Numbered from the stretch's first letter, positions 6,239-15,098 are shown. The stretch is 21,394 bases of DNA from DASVVT01 sp036386415 (GCA_036386415.1 DASVVT010000031.1:1-21394), one strand, 5' to 3'. Made by a program: numbers and translations. The notes: generated by a model not told the origin, from the sequence alone.

Positions 6239-8956
6239 ATGAATCGAACGAGCGCAGTCTGGCACATCACTGCAACATTAGTTCTGGTCTTGAGCCTGTT
6301 GCTTCAAACAACAACGTTGCGAGCGCAGAGTGCCGCGCAGCATCCCGGCACTGACCTGTTCGGCGAATTCACATGGCGACTGCTCGGCCCTTCGAGCCCT
6401 GCGGGGCGCGTCTGGCAGGTCGTCGGCCTGGAGAGCAGCCCGAAGACCTTCTACGTGACGACCGCTGGTGGAGGCTTGTGGAAGAGCACCGACAACGGCA
6501 CGACGCTCATACCCATCTTCGAGAAACAGACCAGCGCTTCGACGGGCGCGGTGGCGATTGCCAGAACGAACCCGAACATCGTCTGGGTCGGGTCGGGCGA
6601 ACCGGCCAGCACGCGCGCCAACTCCTGGGGCGACGGAGTCTATAAATCGACCGATGCGGGCGCGACCTGGATCAATATGGGACTCAATGATACGCGCCAG
6701 ATCAGCGCCGTCGTCATTCACCCAACGAACCCGGAGATCGTCTACGTGGCGGCGATGGGCTACCTCTGGGGCAGGAACTCGGAGCGCGGCGTCTTCAGGA
6801 CGACAGACGGCGGCGCGACGTGGAGCAAGTCTCTCTTCATCAACGACACGACCGGCTGCATAGACCTCCAGATAGACCCGAAGAATCCGAAGGTGCTCTA
6901 CGCCGGAGCGTGGCAGCGATTTCGCTTCGGCGCTGGCGACATGGCCGAGTCAGGCCCCGATAGCGGCATTTACAAGACGACCGACGGCGGCCAGCGCTGG
7001 GTCGAGCTGACGGAGGGCTTGCCGACAGACGAGATGGGAAAGATCACTCTCGCCGTGGGACAGCACAATTCAAAGATCGTGTATGCGGCGATTCTCACGG
7101 GCGAGCCTGCCGGAAGCGGCAAAAGGACGAGCGAGACGGGCGGCGTGTTCCGGTCTGAAAACGGCGGCCAGACGTGGCAACGCGTCAATCCGACGATGAC
7201 CAGCTACTACTACGACCGCATACACGTTGATCCGGCGGATGACAACAGGGTCTGGATGCCCGTCTTCGATCTGATGCTCTCGACCGATGGCGGAAAGAAC
7301 TTCGCCAAGTCCAATCTGAAGCATGTGCACAACGACCTACATTCTATCTGGATCGACCCATCAGACCCGCAGCACCTCATCATTGGCGGCGACGGCGGAG
7401 TGAACATCTCCTACAATCGCGGTGCGACCTGGCAGCAGGCTGTGCTGCCCATCGGCCAGTTCTACGAAGTGGACGTGGACAATCAAGACCCTTACTACGT
7501 CTACGGCGGGATGCAGGACACCGGACACTGGACGGGGCCGAGCCAGACCTACGACAACGAAGGCATCACCAATCACGATTGGATCAAGCTGCGCTTCAAC
7601 GGCGACGGGATGCCCGTGCATGCAGACCCGACCGATCCGAACATCATCTACATGGTGCAGGAGTTCGGCAACCTCTCGCGTCTGAACCTGCGGACGTGGG
7701 ATCGCACGGAGCTGACGCCTGACCCCGAAGAGGCGAAGCGCCGAGGTCTACATCCCTTCCGCTACGACTGGACGCCGCCGATGATAATCTCTCATCAAGA
7801 CCCCAAGGTTCTCTATTACGGCAGCAACTACCTGTTTCGGATGACCGAGCGGGGCGAGCGCTGGGAGATCATCAGTCCTGACCTCACGCGCCAGCAGGAG
7901 CGCGAGCTGAAGGGAAGCAAGAAGACTTACGAGGGCTATCATAGCTACGGCGCGCTCTTCTCCATCGCCGAGTCGCCGGAAGATTCCAACATCCTCTGGG
8001 TCGGAGCAGACGACGGCCCCATCCACGTCACGCGCGACCGGGGCAAAAACTGGACGGAGGTGACGGGCAATTTCCCTGACGGTGCGCCCACCAGCGGAGT
8101 CGTCGCTGAAATCGAAGCTTCAAGATTTGATAAGGCAACGGCCTATGTCGCCTACGATAACCACACGCGCGAGGACACCCGTCCCTATCTTTACCGGACG
8201 ACCGATTACGGCAAGACGTGGACGAATATTACCGGCGACCTGCCTCTAAACGGCTCGACCTACGTGATCCGTGAAGACACAGTTAATCCCCGTCTCCTCT
8301 TTGCCGGAACGGAGTTCGGCGTCTATCTGACTCTGGACGGCGGCTCGCACTGGACGAAGCTGCAAAATAATTTGCCGACCGTCGCTGTGCGCACGATGGC
8401 GATCCAGCCGCGCGAGCATGATCTCATCATTGGCACGTTCGGGCGCGCCATCTGGGTAACAGACATCGCGCCCTTTGAGGAGATGAGCGGACAGTTCTTT
8501 GACAAACAGATGCACCTCTTCGACATCAAGCAGGGCACGCTCTTCAAAACGCGCTTCACCTACGGCGCGACCATCGAAGAGCTGAACGGCGACATGTTCT
8601 TCCGCGCCGACAACCCGCCCTATGGGACGATGATTACCTATTACCTGAAGGAGAGCGCGGGCGAGAGCGCGACGCTGGCGATTTCTGATGCGAGCGGCAA
8701 AACTGTGCGCACACTGACCGGCCCCGGAGCGGCGGGCATCCATCGCGTCAACTGGGACTTGAAGCGCCAGGAGAAGACCAGCGATGAAGAAGCGGCGCGC
8801 AGACGCGTCGAGACCATCTCCGAGCGCGAAGCGCTCGACCGCGTGCCGCCCGGCACGTACACGGTCACGCTCCGAGCCAATAGTGCGAGCATGAGTAAAA
8901 CAGTCTTCGTGCGCCCTGAGACGCAGGGCGTGCGGCGTGTGGACGTGAGGAAGTAA
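6239..8956 (+). CDS. Secreted Asp-box/sortilin-type beta-propeller protein (glycosyl hydrolase-like), 905 aa
   Basis: The start is the ATG at 6239, preceded by AAGGAG at 6224-6229 with a 9-base gap; a longer frame to 6158 is rejected. Residues 1 to about 32 form a Sec signal peptide (MNRTSAVWHITATLVLVLSL, then TTTLRAQS). The body carries at least ten Asp-box motifs of the form S/T-x-D-x-G-x-x-W, for example LWKSTDNGTT, VYKSTDAGATW, VFRTTDGGATW, IYKTTDGGQRW, VFRSENGGQTW, LYRTTDYGKTW and VYLTLDGGSHW. These cap propeller blades in sialidases, GH74 xyloglucanases and Vps10/sortilin domains. The last 130 residues contain ATLAISDASGKTVRTL and GIHRVNWDLKR, which resemble the FlgD/Por-secretion Ig-like module. 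No catalytic acid pair can be assigned confidently, so hydrolase activity is only possible. The gene stands alone between palindromes C and D. Confidence 0.9.
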   Translation: MNRTSAVWHITATLVLVLSLLLQTTTLRAQSAAQHPGTDLFGEFTWRLLGPSSPAGRVWQVVGLESSPKTFYVTTAGGGLWKSTDNGTTLIPIFEKQTSASTGAVAIARTNPNIVWVGSGEPASTRANSWGDGVYKSTDAGATWINMGLNDTRQISAVVIHPTNPEIVYVAAMGYLWGRNSERGVFRTTDGGATWSKSLFINDTTGCIDLQIDPKNPKVLYAGAWQRFRFGAGDMAESGPDSGIYKTTDGGQRWVELTEGLPTDEMGKITLAVGQHNSKIVYAAILTGEPAGSGKRTSETGGVFRSENGGQTWQRVNPTMTSYYYDRIHVDPADDNRVWMPVFDLMLSTDGGKNFAKSNLKHVHNDLHSIWIDPSDPQHLIIGGDGGVNISYNRGATWQQAVLPIGQFYEVDVDNQDPYYVYGGMQDTGHWTGPSQTYDNEGITNHDWIKLRFNGDGMPVHADPTDPNIIYMVQEFGNLSRLNLRTWDRTELTPDPEEAKRRGLHPFRYDWTPPMIISHQDPKVLYYGSNYLFRMTERGERWEIISPDLTRQQERELKGSKKTYEGYHSYGALFSIAESPEDSNILWVGADDGPIHVTRDRGKNWTEVTGNFPDGAPTSGVVAEIEASRFDKATAYVAYDNHTREDTRPYLYRTTDYGKTWTNITGDLPLNGSTYVIREDTVNPRLLFAGTEFGVYLTLDGGSHWTKLQNNLPTVAVRTMAIQPREHDLIIGTFGRAIWVTDIAPFEEMSGQFFDKQMHLFDIKQGTLFKTRFTYGATIEELNGDMFFRADNPPYGTMITYYLKESAGESATLAISDASGKTVRTLTGPGAAGIHRVNWDLKRQEKTSDEEAARRRVETISEREALDRVPPGTYTVTLRANSASMSKTVFVRPETQGVRRVDVRK

Positions 8957-8999
8957 AAGAGATAGATCTTTCGAGTAGTCTCCTGGTTTCAACTCAACT

Positions 9000-9093
9000 C
9001 TCTGTGCCGCCTCCGTGTTCTCTCTGTGTCTGCGGTGGTGAATCAATTTTCAGCAAGACTCACCACCGCAGGACGAGAGAGGGGGGCACAGAG
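9000..9093. repeat. Intergenic palindrome D (CTCTGTGCC type)
   Basis: The inner inverted repeat CTGCGGTGGTGA (9030-9041) pairs perfectly with 9060-9071, and the outer CTCTGTGCC (9000-9008) pairs with 9085-9093; the segment between the arms is CT-rich on the left and AG-rich on the right. It sits between convergent genes and could form a bidirectional transcript end, although it lacks the T-run of an intrinsic terminator. Confidence 0.8.
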
Positions 9094-9132
9094 CACTAAT
9101 CAAATGATGTCCTCGCTCCAGGCGTCTGTTTG

Positions 9133-11106
9133 CTATTCAACTATGAGCACGGCGCTCCTGCTTATTCCATTCACAGTCGCCGTGATAACCGCTGAACGCG
9201 GAGAGGGCACATCAGCCGTCCGTATTCCAAAATTAACAATGTCCTGACCCTCAGGGATGAAAATGCTGGTTGGCAGCGGGTGGGCTACGCCCGGATTGCG
9301 GCTCGACAACTGTACGGTCAGCCCACCGGCAGGAGCCGGGCATTCCAGCCTCAATATGCCAGTGACATCGTTTGGGCCGGTAACTGGGTTCGGACTGAAA
9401 TCCAGATTCGCCGCTATAGGTCGCACAATGAGCGTCGTACTCCGGCTCATCCCGTTCAACATCGCGACGATACTCCCGGCTTGAGCGTGGCTGACAGGTG
9501 AGGTTGAGACAGAAAAACAGGCCGTGGTTTCGCCAGCCGGAACAAACACACTGGACGGTAATGAAGCCGCCGGGATGTTATCGCTGAGAGTTACTACCAG
9601 GCCGCCCGGAGGCGCTGGCGTGCCAAGCGTCACCGCACCTACTAAACTCTTGCAGCCTGGAGTGGTGGAGAGTGCAAGCGTCACCGAAAGAAGCTTGGGC
9701 TCTGGCGAGACCACTCTTCGGGCGGTATAACGTGCAAGCGTAAAGGCGGGGCCATAGCTAGTCGTGCTGTAGCCAGCCGCAACGATCTTGCCGTCCGGCT
9801 GGACGGCGACCGCCGAGGCAGCATCATCATCACAAAAGAATTCTGTAGTTGCCTTGCCGCCATCCGCGAAGCTCCCATCAAGGCTGCCATTGCTGTTATA
9901 GCGCGCCACCGCGAAGTCATATTGGAAGCTGGCATGAAGATTGGTGGCCGCTCCAGCCGCTATAATCTTGCCTCCTATAGGCTGGAAAGCAACGGCGGTG
10001 GCACTGGCGCTGGCGGTCCCAAAATCGGTAGTGACCTTGCCCCCGTTTCCAAACGTAGGGTCGAGACTGCCATTGCGGTTATAGCGCACCAGAGCGAATC
10101 TACTCTCAAGGTTGGAAGGTCTGGTAATTCCTGCGACCACCATCTTGCCATCTGTTTGGAGGGTGATGGCGTTAGCATCATCGTCCCCACCGAAGAATTC
10201 CGTAATGACCTTGCCCCCGTTTCCAAAAGCCTGATCCAGACTTCCGTTCGGGTTGTAACGCGCAAGAGCAAAGTCGCGGTCGCCCTGGTCGCTCTTGGTG
10301 GCCGATCCGGCAACGACGATCCTGCCGCCAGCCTGAAGCACAATTCCCCGCGCCGTATCTGAACTGTTAAAGAAATCGGTCGTAACTTTGCCGTCACCAT
10401 CGAACGTCGGATCAAGACTGCCGTCCGAGTTGTAGCGAGCGAGCGCGAAATCGTCGTTGTGGGAGGCTTCTCCGCCCATCCCTGCGGCCACGATTTTGCC
10501 ATCCGCCTGAATCGCGACGGCATAGATAATTTCACCGAAGTCGCTGCCGAAATTGGTAATAATCTTGCCCCCATCTCCAAACGTCGGGTCTAACTGGCCG
10601 TCCGAGTTGTAACGAGCGAGCGCGAAATGCCTACCCTCAGCCCCTAGCGTAACTCCAGCGGCTACGATTTTGCCGTCTGATTGAAGGGCGACAGCATAGG
10701 CACTGTCAGAAGCCCTGTGGGAAGTGTCACCGAAATCGGTGGTTACTCTGCCCCCCTGGCCGAATGTCGGGTCGAGGCTACCGTCGCTGTTGTAGCGGAC
10801 TAGGACGAAGTCCAGGAAGGTTACACTGTTGTTCCTCTCTCCAGCCGCGACGATCTTTCCATCGGGTTGAAGAATAACGGCATGTGCGCGGGCCACTGAA
10901 TCGAAGGCAGTGATCTGTTTACCGTCCTGGCTGAAGCTGCTATCCAAAACGAAGCCGTCACTGGCCTGCGCCTGATTGAGCAGACCAACAGACAGTAGCG
11001 ATAAGAACATCCCTACGACGAAGAATCGACGCGCATGGCGCATCAAAACCTTGCGCGTGCTGAGACAAGCCGAAATGAGTAAGGTTTCTTTAAGTGAGTA
11101 AAACAT
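9133..11106 (-). CDS. Secreted delta-60 repeat protein with two Ig-like modules (paralogue 1)
   Basis: The start chosen is the second ATG of an ATGATG pair at 11106, seven bases after AGGAG, the same spacing as in the neighbouring paralogue; this gives 657 residues. A long N-terminus leads into the signal peptide MRHARRFFVVGMFLSLLSVG ending QAQAS. About seven delta-60 repeats (TIGR02608-like, about 60 residues) follow, built on the pattern AVxxQxDGKIVAAG, DFALARYNSDGSLD, PTFGxGGKVTTDF, and probably folding as a propeller. After the repeats come two related Ig-like modules of about 90 residues with APPGGLVVTLS and APAGGLTVQLSSRNPGV, each closing with NGxSRSxxLIV. No transmembrane anchor or sortase signal is seen at the C-terminus. 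Proteins of this type are exported and abundant in Acidobacteriota and Bacteroidota; the role is unknown, perhaps adhesion or surface layer. It lies 162 bases downstream of paralogue 2. Confidence 0.9.
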   Translation of the reverse strand: MFYSLKETLLISACLSTRKVLMRHARRFFVVGMFLSLLSVGLLNQAQASDGFVLDSSFSQDGKQITAFDSVARAHAVILQPDGKIVAAGERNNSVTFLDFVLVRYNSDGSLDPTFGQGGRVTTDFGDTSHRASDSAYAVALQSDGKIVAAGVTLGAEGRHFALARYNSDGQLDPTFGDGGKIITNFGSDFGEIIYAVAIQADGKIVAAGMGGEASHNDDFALARYNSDGSLDPTFDGDGKVTTDFFNSSDTARGIVLQAGGRIVVAGSATKSDQGDRDFALARYNPNGSLDQAFGNGGKVITEFFGGDDDANAITLQTDGKMVVAGITRPSNLESRFALVRYNRNGSLDPTFGNGGKVTTDFGTASASATAVAFQPIGGKIIAAGAATNLHASFQYDFAVARYNSNGSLDGSFADGGKATTEFFCDDDAASAVAVQPDGKIVAAGYSTTSYGPAFTLARYTARRVVSPEPKLLSVTLALSTTPGCKSLVGAVTLGTPAPPGGLVVTLSDNIPAASLPSSVFVPAGETTACFSVSTSPVSHAQAGSIVAMLNGMSRSTTLIVRPIAANLDFSPNPVTGPNDVTGILRLECPAPAGGLTVQLSSRNPGVAHPLPTSIFIPEGQDIVNFGIRTADVPSPRSAVITATVNGISRSAVLIVE

Positions 11107-11112
11107 CATCGC

Positions 11113-11122
11113 TCTCCTGGAG
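11113..11122 (-). promoter_or_regulatory. Ribosome binding site of delta-60 paralogue 1
   Basis: Read on the minus strand the sequence is CTCCAGGAGA, with AGGAG seven bases before the ATG at 11106 and four before the ATG at 11109. The same ten bases occur at the same distance before the paralogue at 13281. This decides the start in favour of 11106. Confidence 0.75.
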
Positions 11123-11268
11123 GAAATGTGCTGGGGTCCGGGGAGATACAGCACTTAAGAAGTGTTGAGGCTGGCTGCCAGGCGAGGATCAAAAGACCAC
11201 GCTCAACAAAAAGCCAACCTGAAAGAGGGGAAGTCTAAACTCTCCCGTCCGCGTTCCTTCCAGCGCTC

Positions 11269-13281
11269 TTATTGCACCGTTAAGACGGCGCTCTTGCTGA
11301 CTCCATTGGCCGTCGCGGTGACGACGGCTGTACGACCCGAAGCCGTGCCTGCCACACGCAGGGTGAAACTCTTGACGCGTGCTCCGGCTGGAATCGTGAT
11401 GCTGCTCGCGACGGGAGAAACGACGCCCGGATTGCGACTCGATAACTGGACGAGCATGCCGCCTTCAGGCGCAGGGGCGTTGAGCGTGACCACGCCCGTC
11501 ACAGGTTTGGAGCCATCGACCGTGCTCGGATTAAGAGTGAGCGATGCCACGCCCAGAGGCTGGACGACGAGCGGCGTGCTCTTGATCGACTTCCCCATTC
11601 TGGCAATGAGGTTTCCCGATTGGAGCGTGAGCATCGGCGTGGTCTTGATCGTAAAGTCCTGTGTGCTCTTTCCAGCCGGGATTCTGATTCTTGCCGGAAC
11701 GGAAGCCGCCCCGTTAGTGCTTTCAAGAGTGACGATCAGACCCTCTGGCGGCGCGGGCGCGTTGATTTTAATCGTGCCCGTCAGGTTCGCTGGCGAACCC
11801 GGAGCGTTTGAAGGGGCAAGCGCCAGTGAATCTATAGACGTTGCGACGGGATCGCCATTAAGACGTGCGATTGCGAAGTCAGAGCTGTTTTGAACCCCAT
11901 TTTGTATCGAGTTGCCGATGACCACAACCTTGCCGTCAGGTTGGGAAGCAAGTGCTGCCGCTGTGCCGTCTCCGAACTCTGGAACAAACGCGCTTGAGTC
12001 AAGACCGCTGCTGCTGTTGAAGATGTCCACGATGAAACTGCCGCGATAGGAGTAATCCGCATATGAGGTCACGGCGATCAAACCGCCGGGTTGAACAATC
12101 ATGTCGCCGAAAATGCTCACAGTGCCATGCCCGGCGAAAATTCTGCCGAAAGAGTCCGCAGGTGTGGAATCGCCGCCCATGCCGTCATCCATTGTGCCGT
12201 CGGTGTTAAAGCGAACTATCACGGCATAGATACCTGGGCAGCAGTAACTGTACGCGTAGCCCGACGCCAGAATTCTGCCGTCAGGTTGGATTGCGATGTC
12301 ATTCAGGTAATCACTGTCCTGTCCTACATCAACGACCACCTTTCCGCCATCACCGAAGGAGTCAGACGGCGTCGAGTCGCTACTGGTGCCGTCGTCTAGG
12401 CTGCCATCCTTGTTGTAGCGCACGAGGGCGAAATTTTCACGTTCGCCCGGCGGCCAGATATGATCGTATGCGGTTCCACCGACCACAATCTTGCCGTCAG
12501 CTTGAACGGCGACTGCGCTGACAGAACTTCCTGTGCCATACACGTCCGTCAGCACCCTGCCGCCATCGCCAAAAGGCGTGTCCAGGCTGCCGTCCTTGTT
12601 ATAACGCGCCAGCGTGAATTCAACGCCTACCTGACCGACCACGAGCAGCTTGCCGTCAGGCTGGAAAGCTATAGCCCTCGTGCCGTCGAGGAAATCGGAG
12701 ACCACTTTGCCGCCATTGCCGAAAGAGTCCGCAGGTGTGGAATCGCTGCTTGTGCCATCATCCAGACTGCCATTTCTGTTATAGCGCGCCAGCGCCAGGT
12801 GCAACTTTGCGCTGCTATCCGTAGCAAAGCCAGCCAGGACGAGCTTCCCGTTAGGCTGAATAAAAATCTTCGTCACGTAGTCGTTGAATCCGAGGAAATC
12901 TGTCGTCGCCTTGCCGCCGTTGCCGAAACTCGTGTCCAGGCTGCCGTCGCGGTTATACCGAGCCAAAGCAAAGTCTATGAAGTCATTGGCGGATGTCCCC
13001 GTCTTGGCCTGTCCGACGACCACGATCTTGCCGTCAGGTTGAATAGCAACGGCAGCCGCACGGTCTTCGCCACCGAAGAAATCTGTTGTCACCTTGCCGT
13101 TAATGCCGAATGTGGGATCAAGATCACTGGGAAATTCCTGAGCTTCTACCTTGCCCTGCATGCTGACGGAAATCAACAATGCGGCCATCAGGAGAGCTGG
13201 AAACAAGCGCGCATAACGCGCGCGGGCTATATCTCTGCGGATGTTAATGGCGCGTGTGGTTTGTTGGGGCTGAAAGTACAT
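11269..13281 (-). CDS. Secreted delta-60 repeat protein with two Ig-like modules (paralogue 2)
   Basis: This is a 670-residue protein starting at ATG 13281, seven bases after AGGAG. The N-terminus has a basic stretch (residues 10-24) and a hydrophobic run (LFPALLMAALLISVSMQ) ending with KVEAQEF, a likely signal peptidase site. At least six delta-60 repeats follow (AIQPDGKIVVVGQ, DFALARYNRDGSLD, TSFGNGGKATTDF). Three of them carry an insertion of the type DDGTSSDSTPADSFG between the DGSL turn and the FG motif. Two repeats near residue 400 are degenerate. Two C-terminal Ig-like modules match those of paralogue 1 (APPEGLIVTLEST; APEGGMLVQLSSRNPGV) and end with GVSKSAVLTV. The two genes lie head-to-tail on the minus strand and arose by duplication, this being the promoter-proximal copy. 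No anchor or partner gene identifies the function. Confidence 0.9.
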   Translation of the reverse strand: MYFQPQQTTRAINIRRDIARARYARLFPALLMAALLISVSMQGKVEAQEFPSDLDPTFGINGKVTTDFFGGEDRAAAVAIQPDGKIVVVGQAKTGTSANDFIDFALARYNRDGSLDTSFGNGGKATTDFLGFNDYVTKIFIQPNGKLVLAGFATDSSAKLHLALARYNRNGSLDDGTSSDSTPADSFGNGGKVVSDFLDGTRAIAFQPDGKLLVVGQVGVEFTLARYNKDGSLDTPFGDGGRVLTDVYGTGSSVSAVAVQADGKIVVGGTAYDHIWPPGERENFALVRYNKDGSLDDGTSSDSTPSDSFGDGGKVVVDVGQDSDYLNDIAIQPDGRILASGYAYSYCCPGIYAVIVRFNTDGTMDDGMGGDSTPADSFGRIFAGHGTVSIFGDMIVQPGGLIAVTSYADYSYRGSFIVDIFNSSSGLDSSAFVPEFGDGTAAALASQPDGKVVVIGNSIQNGVQNSSDFAIARLNGDPVATSIDSLALAPSNAPGSPANLTGTIKINAPAPPEGLIVTLESTNGAASVPARIRIPAGKSTQDFTIKTTPMLTLQSGNLIARMGKSIKSTPLVVQPLGVASLTLNPSTVDGSKPVTGVVTLNAPAPEGGMLVQLSSRNPGVVSPVASSITIPAGARVKSFTLRVAGTASGRTAVVTATANGVSKSAVLTVQ

Positions 13282-13287
13282 CGTGAG

Positions 13288-13297
13288 TCTCCTGGAG
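13288..13297 (-). promoter_or_regulatory. Ribosome binding site of delta-60 paralogue 2
   Basis: Minus-strand CTCCAGGAGA, with AGGAG seven bases before the ATG at 13281, identical in sequence and spacing to the site before paralogue 1. Confidence 0.75.
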
Positions 13298-13662
13298 GGA
13301 TTGCGCCGTGGTCAGAACCGCAGCGGCGAGTAGATAGGGCCGGGCGGGGCGAGCGGTAAACTCCTGCCCCATTTAAGTCCGGCCTGTCAAAAGAGATGAC
13401 AGAAGAGGCGTGCCTCAAGCGCCCCGGCACACTCTGCGCCGTCGAGCAGGGACGTTGCCTGCCGACAGAGAGAGCTATAGCGCGAGGGAAACTGCCTGAC
13501 ATATGTTCTGGATTGCTAAGCGTTGATCTGGGGCTATCCGTGTAGCCGAAAACTGAGCATTGATTCCAAGATCAATAAAGGACTAACTCGGCTCAATGTC
13601 CACGAATATTACAGGAGCAGGGAGATTCCGGCAAGATTTAATTGCCGTAGAGTAGTGTGGAT
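13298..13662. other. Intergenic region between the delta-60 genes and the MocR gene
   Basis: No convincing gene is seen in this 365-base stretch. It must contain the promoter of the delta-60 pair, read on the minus strand, but I could not place a clear -35/-10 pair. A GC-rich imperfect hairpin lies at about 13338-13382: GGCCGG pairs with CCGGCC, and inside it GGGGC pairs with GCCCC. A 72-codon plus-strand frame at 13523-13741 runs into the antisense of the MocR gene and has no protein-like composition. The base composition becomes more AT-rich from about 13500 to 13660, next to the 3' end of the MocR gene. Confidence 0.5.
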
Positions 13663-15063
13663 TCAGGTAACTGTCAGCGTCGGCTCCGGCGCATCCCTCA
13701 GAATACCGGCGAGGATTTCGAGCCCTTTTTCGAGCTGTTGACGGCTTCGGGGCGACCCCAGGCAGAGGCGCACGGCGTGCGGGGCGGAAGTTAGACGGCC
13801 AGCCACGAAGGCTTCTGAGGGCGTCACGACGACGCCGCGCGTTCGCGCCTGCGCCACAAAGTCCTCGCTGCGCCAGGGCTCCGGAAGCTGAAGCCAGACG
13901 TGGCAGCTCATCTGAGAACAAGAATCGTTGAAATAATCGCCCAGAAGGCTCCGTGCCATAGCCTGTCTCGTTGCCGTCTCTGCGCGCTTCCATTCAAGGA
14001 TACGATCAACCGTGCCGTCTTCGATCCAGGTCGTGACGATCTCCGCCATGAGCGGCGTCGCCTCCCAGGTCGTCGTGCGTATGACTGCGGCGGCGCGATC
14101 AACCGCCTCGGCTGGAGCGGCGAGGTATCCGATGCGAAGGCCGGGCGAGAGGCTCTTGGAGGTGCTCGCAATGTAGAAGGAATGCTCCGGCGCGTAGGAG
14201 GCAATCGGCGGCGGAGCAGACGGGGGCAGAACTCCGTACACGTCATCTTCGACGATGGTGACGTGATGACGCTCTGCGATGGAAGCAATCTCACGTCGAC
14301 GCGCTTCCGGCATGACGGAGGCGGTCGGGTTGTGCAGCGTCGGGACGCAGTATAAGACTTTCGCCGCGCTCGCGGCGCGACAGGCCGCTTCGAAAGCGTC
14401 TACACGCAGGCCATGCTCGTCCAGCGGCAGACCATGCAGCGTGAGATGTAGAAGACTGGCGAGCGCCTTGATTCCGGGGTAGGTCAACTGTTCTGTGAAG
14501 ATAGTGTCTCCCGGCCTCGTCAGCACAGACAGGGCGACGAACATGGCATGCTGCGCGCCGCTGCAAACAAGCGTCCGCTCAGGCCGCGCTTCCAGACCCA
14601 TGCGGCTGACCCACGCAGCCCCCGCCGCGCGATGCCTCATCGCTCCTGCCGCCGGTTGATAATCATCCAGAAGGGGAGCAAGGTCTGATCGCGCGGCGAG
14701 CGCCGTCAGCGTCTCCGCAAGCGTTCGATCCGGCGTGAGGTCGCGTGCGATTCTGTTCTTACTGAGATCAATGAGCGAAGGCTCTTCGCCCTCCATAGAG
14801 ATGGCGCTCGCCGCGCTCACTCCAACGCTGACGAACGTGCCTCGACCTATCTCACCCGTGATCAACCCCCGACGCTGCGCTAAGGCATAGGCACGGCTGA
14901 CGGTTCCGATGGCGATGCCAAGCCTGTCCGCAAGCTCGCGATGCGTTGGGAGACGCGCGCCCGGCTCCAACTGACCGGTTTTAATATCTTCTGCGAGCGC
15001 ATCCACAAGCGCTCGACACTTCGGACCCACCTGATCGGCCAGACTCGGAGACCACATTGTCAT
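13663..15063 (-). CDS. MocR-family (GntR HTH plus class I aminotransferase) PLP-dependent transcriptional regulator
   Basis: The start chosen is ATG 15063 (466 residues), because a -35/-10 pair places the transcript start exactly there; ATG 15057 is also possible, and an upstream frame to 15195 runs through promoter and repeat. Residues 8-80 form a GntR winged helix-turn-helix with GARLPTHRELADRLG and TVSRAYALAQRRGLI. The rest is a fold-type I aminotransferase domain. It contains YCVPTLHNPTASVM, VEDDVYG and the PLP-binding lysine in STSKSLSPGLRIGY (K303). In MocR proteins such as PdxR, GabR and TauR this domain binds PLP or PLP-amino acid adducts and controls DNA binding rather than catalysing transamination. 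The gene is divergent from an EamA exporter, PLP-dependent decarboxylase and pdxJ, which suggests that these are its targets and PLP or an adduct its signal. Confidence 0.92.
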   Translation of the reverse strand: MTMWSPSLADQVGPKCRALVDALAEDIKTGQLEPGARLPTHRELADRLGIAIGTVSRAYALAQRRGLITGEIGRGTFVSVGVSAASAISMEGEEPSLIDLSKNRIARDLTPDRTLAETLTALAARSDLAPLLDDYQPAAGAMRHRAAGAAWVSRMGLEARPERTLVCSGAQHAMFVALSVLTRPGDTIFTEQLTYPGIKALASLLHLTLHGLPLDEHGLRVDAFEAACRAASAAKVLYCVPTLHNPTASVMPEARRREIASIAERHHVTIVEDDVYGVLPPSAPPPIASYAPEHSFYIASTSKSLSPGLRIGYLAAPAEAVDRAAAVIRTTTWEATPLMAEIVTTWIEDGTVDRILEWKRAETATRQAMARSLLGDYFNDSCSQMSCHVWLQLPEPWRSEDFVAQARTRGVVVTPSEAFVAGRLTSAPHAVRLCLGSPRSRQQLEKGLEILAGILRDAPEPTLTVT

Positions 15064-15072
15064 AATGACAAT
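15056..15072. promoter_or_regulatory. Candidate MocR operator (17-bp palindrome)
   Basis: ATTGTCATAATGACAAT is an exact palindrome with 8-bp arms around one base. It covers the start codon and overlaps the -10 of the MocR gene. Further half-sites ACAAT (15076-15080) and ATTGT (15089-15093) lie between the two divergent promoters. This fits an autoregulatory operator, but binding is inferred. Confidence 0.6.
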
Positions 15073-15098
15073 ATAACAATTGACTTTCATTGTATCAA
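15063..15098 (-). promoter_or_regulatory. Sigma-70-like promoter of the MocR gene, predicted leaderless
   Basis: On the minus strand TTGATA (15098-15093) is followed after exactly 17 bases by TATATT (15075-15070). Six bases later comes the ATG at 15063, so transcription would start at or next to the A of the start codon. No Shine-Dalgarno is present, consistent with a leaderless mRNA. Confidence 0.65.

Noticed and set aside
8246..9046. 266-codon minus-strand frame
   Set aside because: It is antisense to the propeller protein and runs through palindrome D; its composition (Arg, His, Ala) is typical of a shadow frame in GC-rich DNA.
11162..11893. 243-codon plus-strand frame
   Set aside because: It mirrors the Ig-like region of delta-60 paralogue 2 on the opposite strand and inherits its repetitive pattern.
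9741..13130. Regular DNA periodicity of about 180-190 bases, considered as a CRISPR or tandem satellite
   Set aside because: The period equals the roughly 60-residue delta-60 protein repeat, the units are diverged, and they lie inside open frames.
12460..13359. 299-codon plus-strand frame with internal repeats
   Set aside because: The repetition is the complement of the delta-60 repeats, and no signal, start site or domain supports it.
13338..13382. GC-rich hairpin as a riboswitch or terminator upstream of the delta-60 genes
   Set aside because: There is no conserved aptamer pattern that I recognise and no T-run, and the stem is interrupted; kept only as a note in the intergenic entry.
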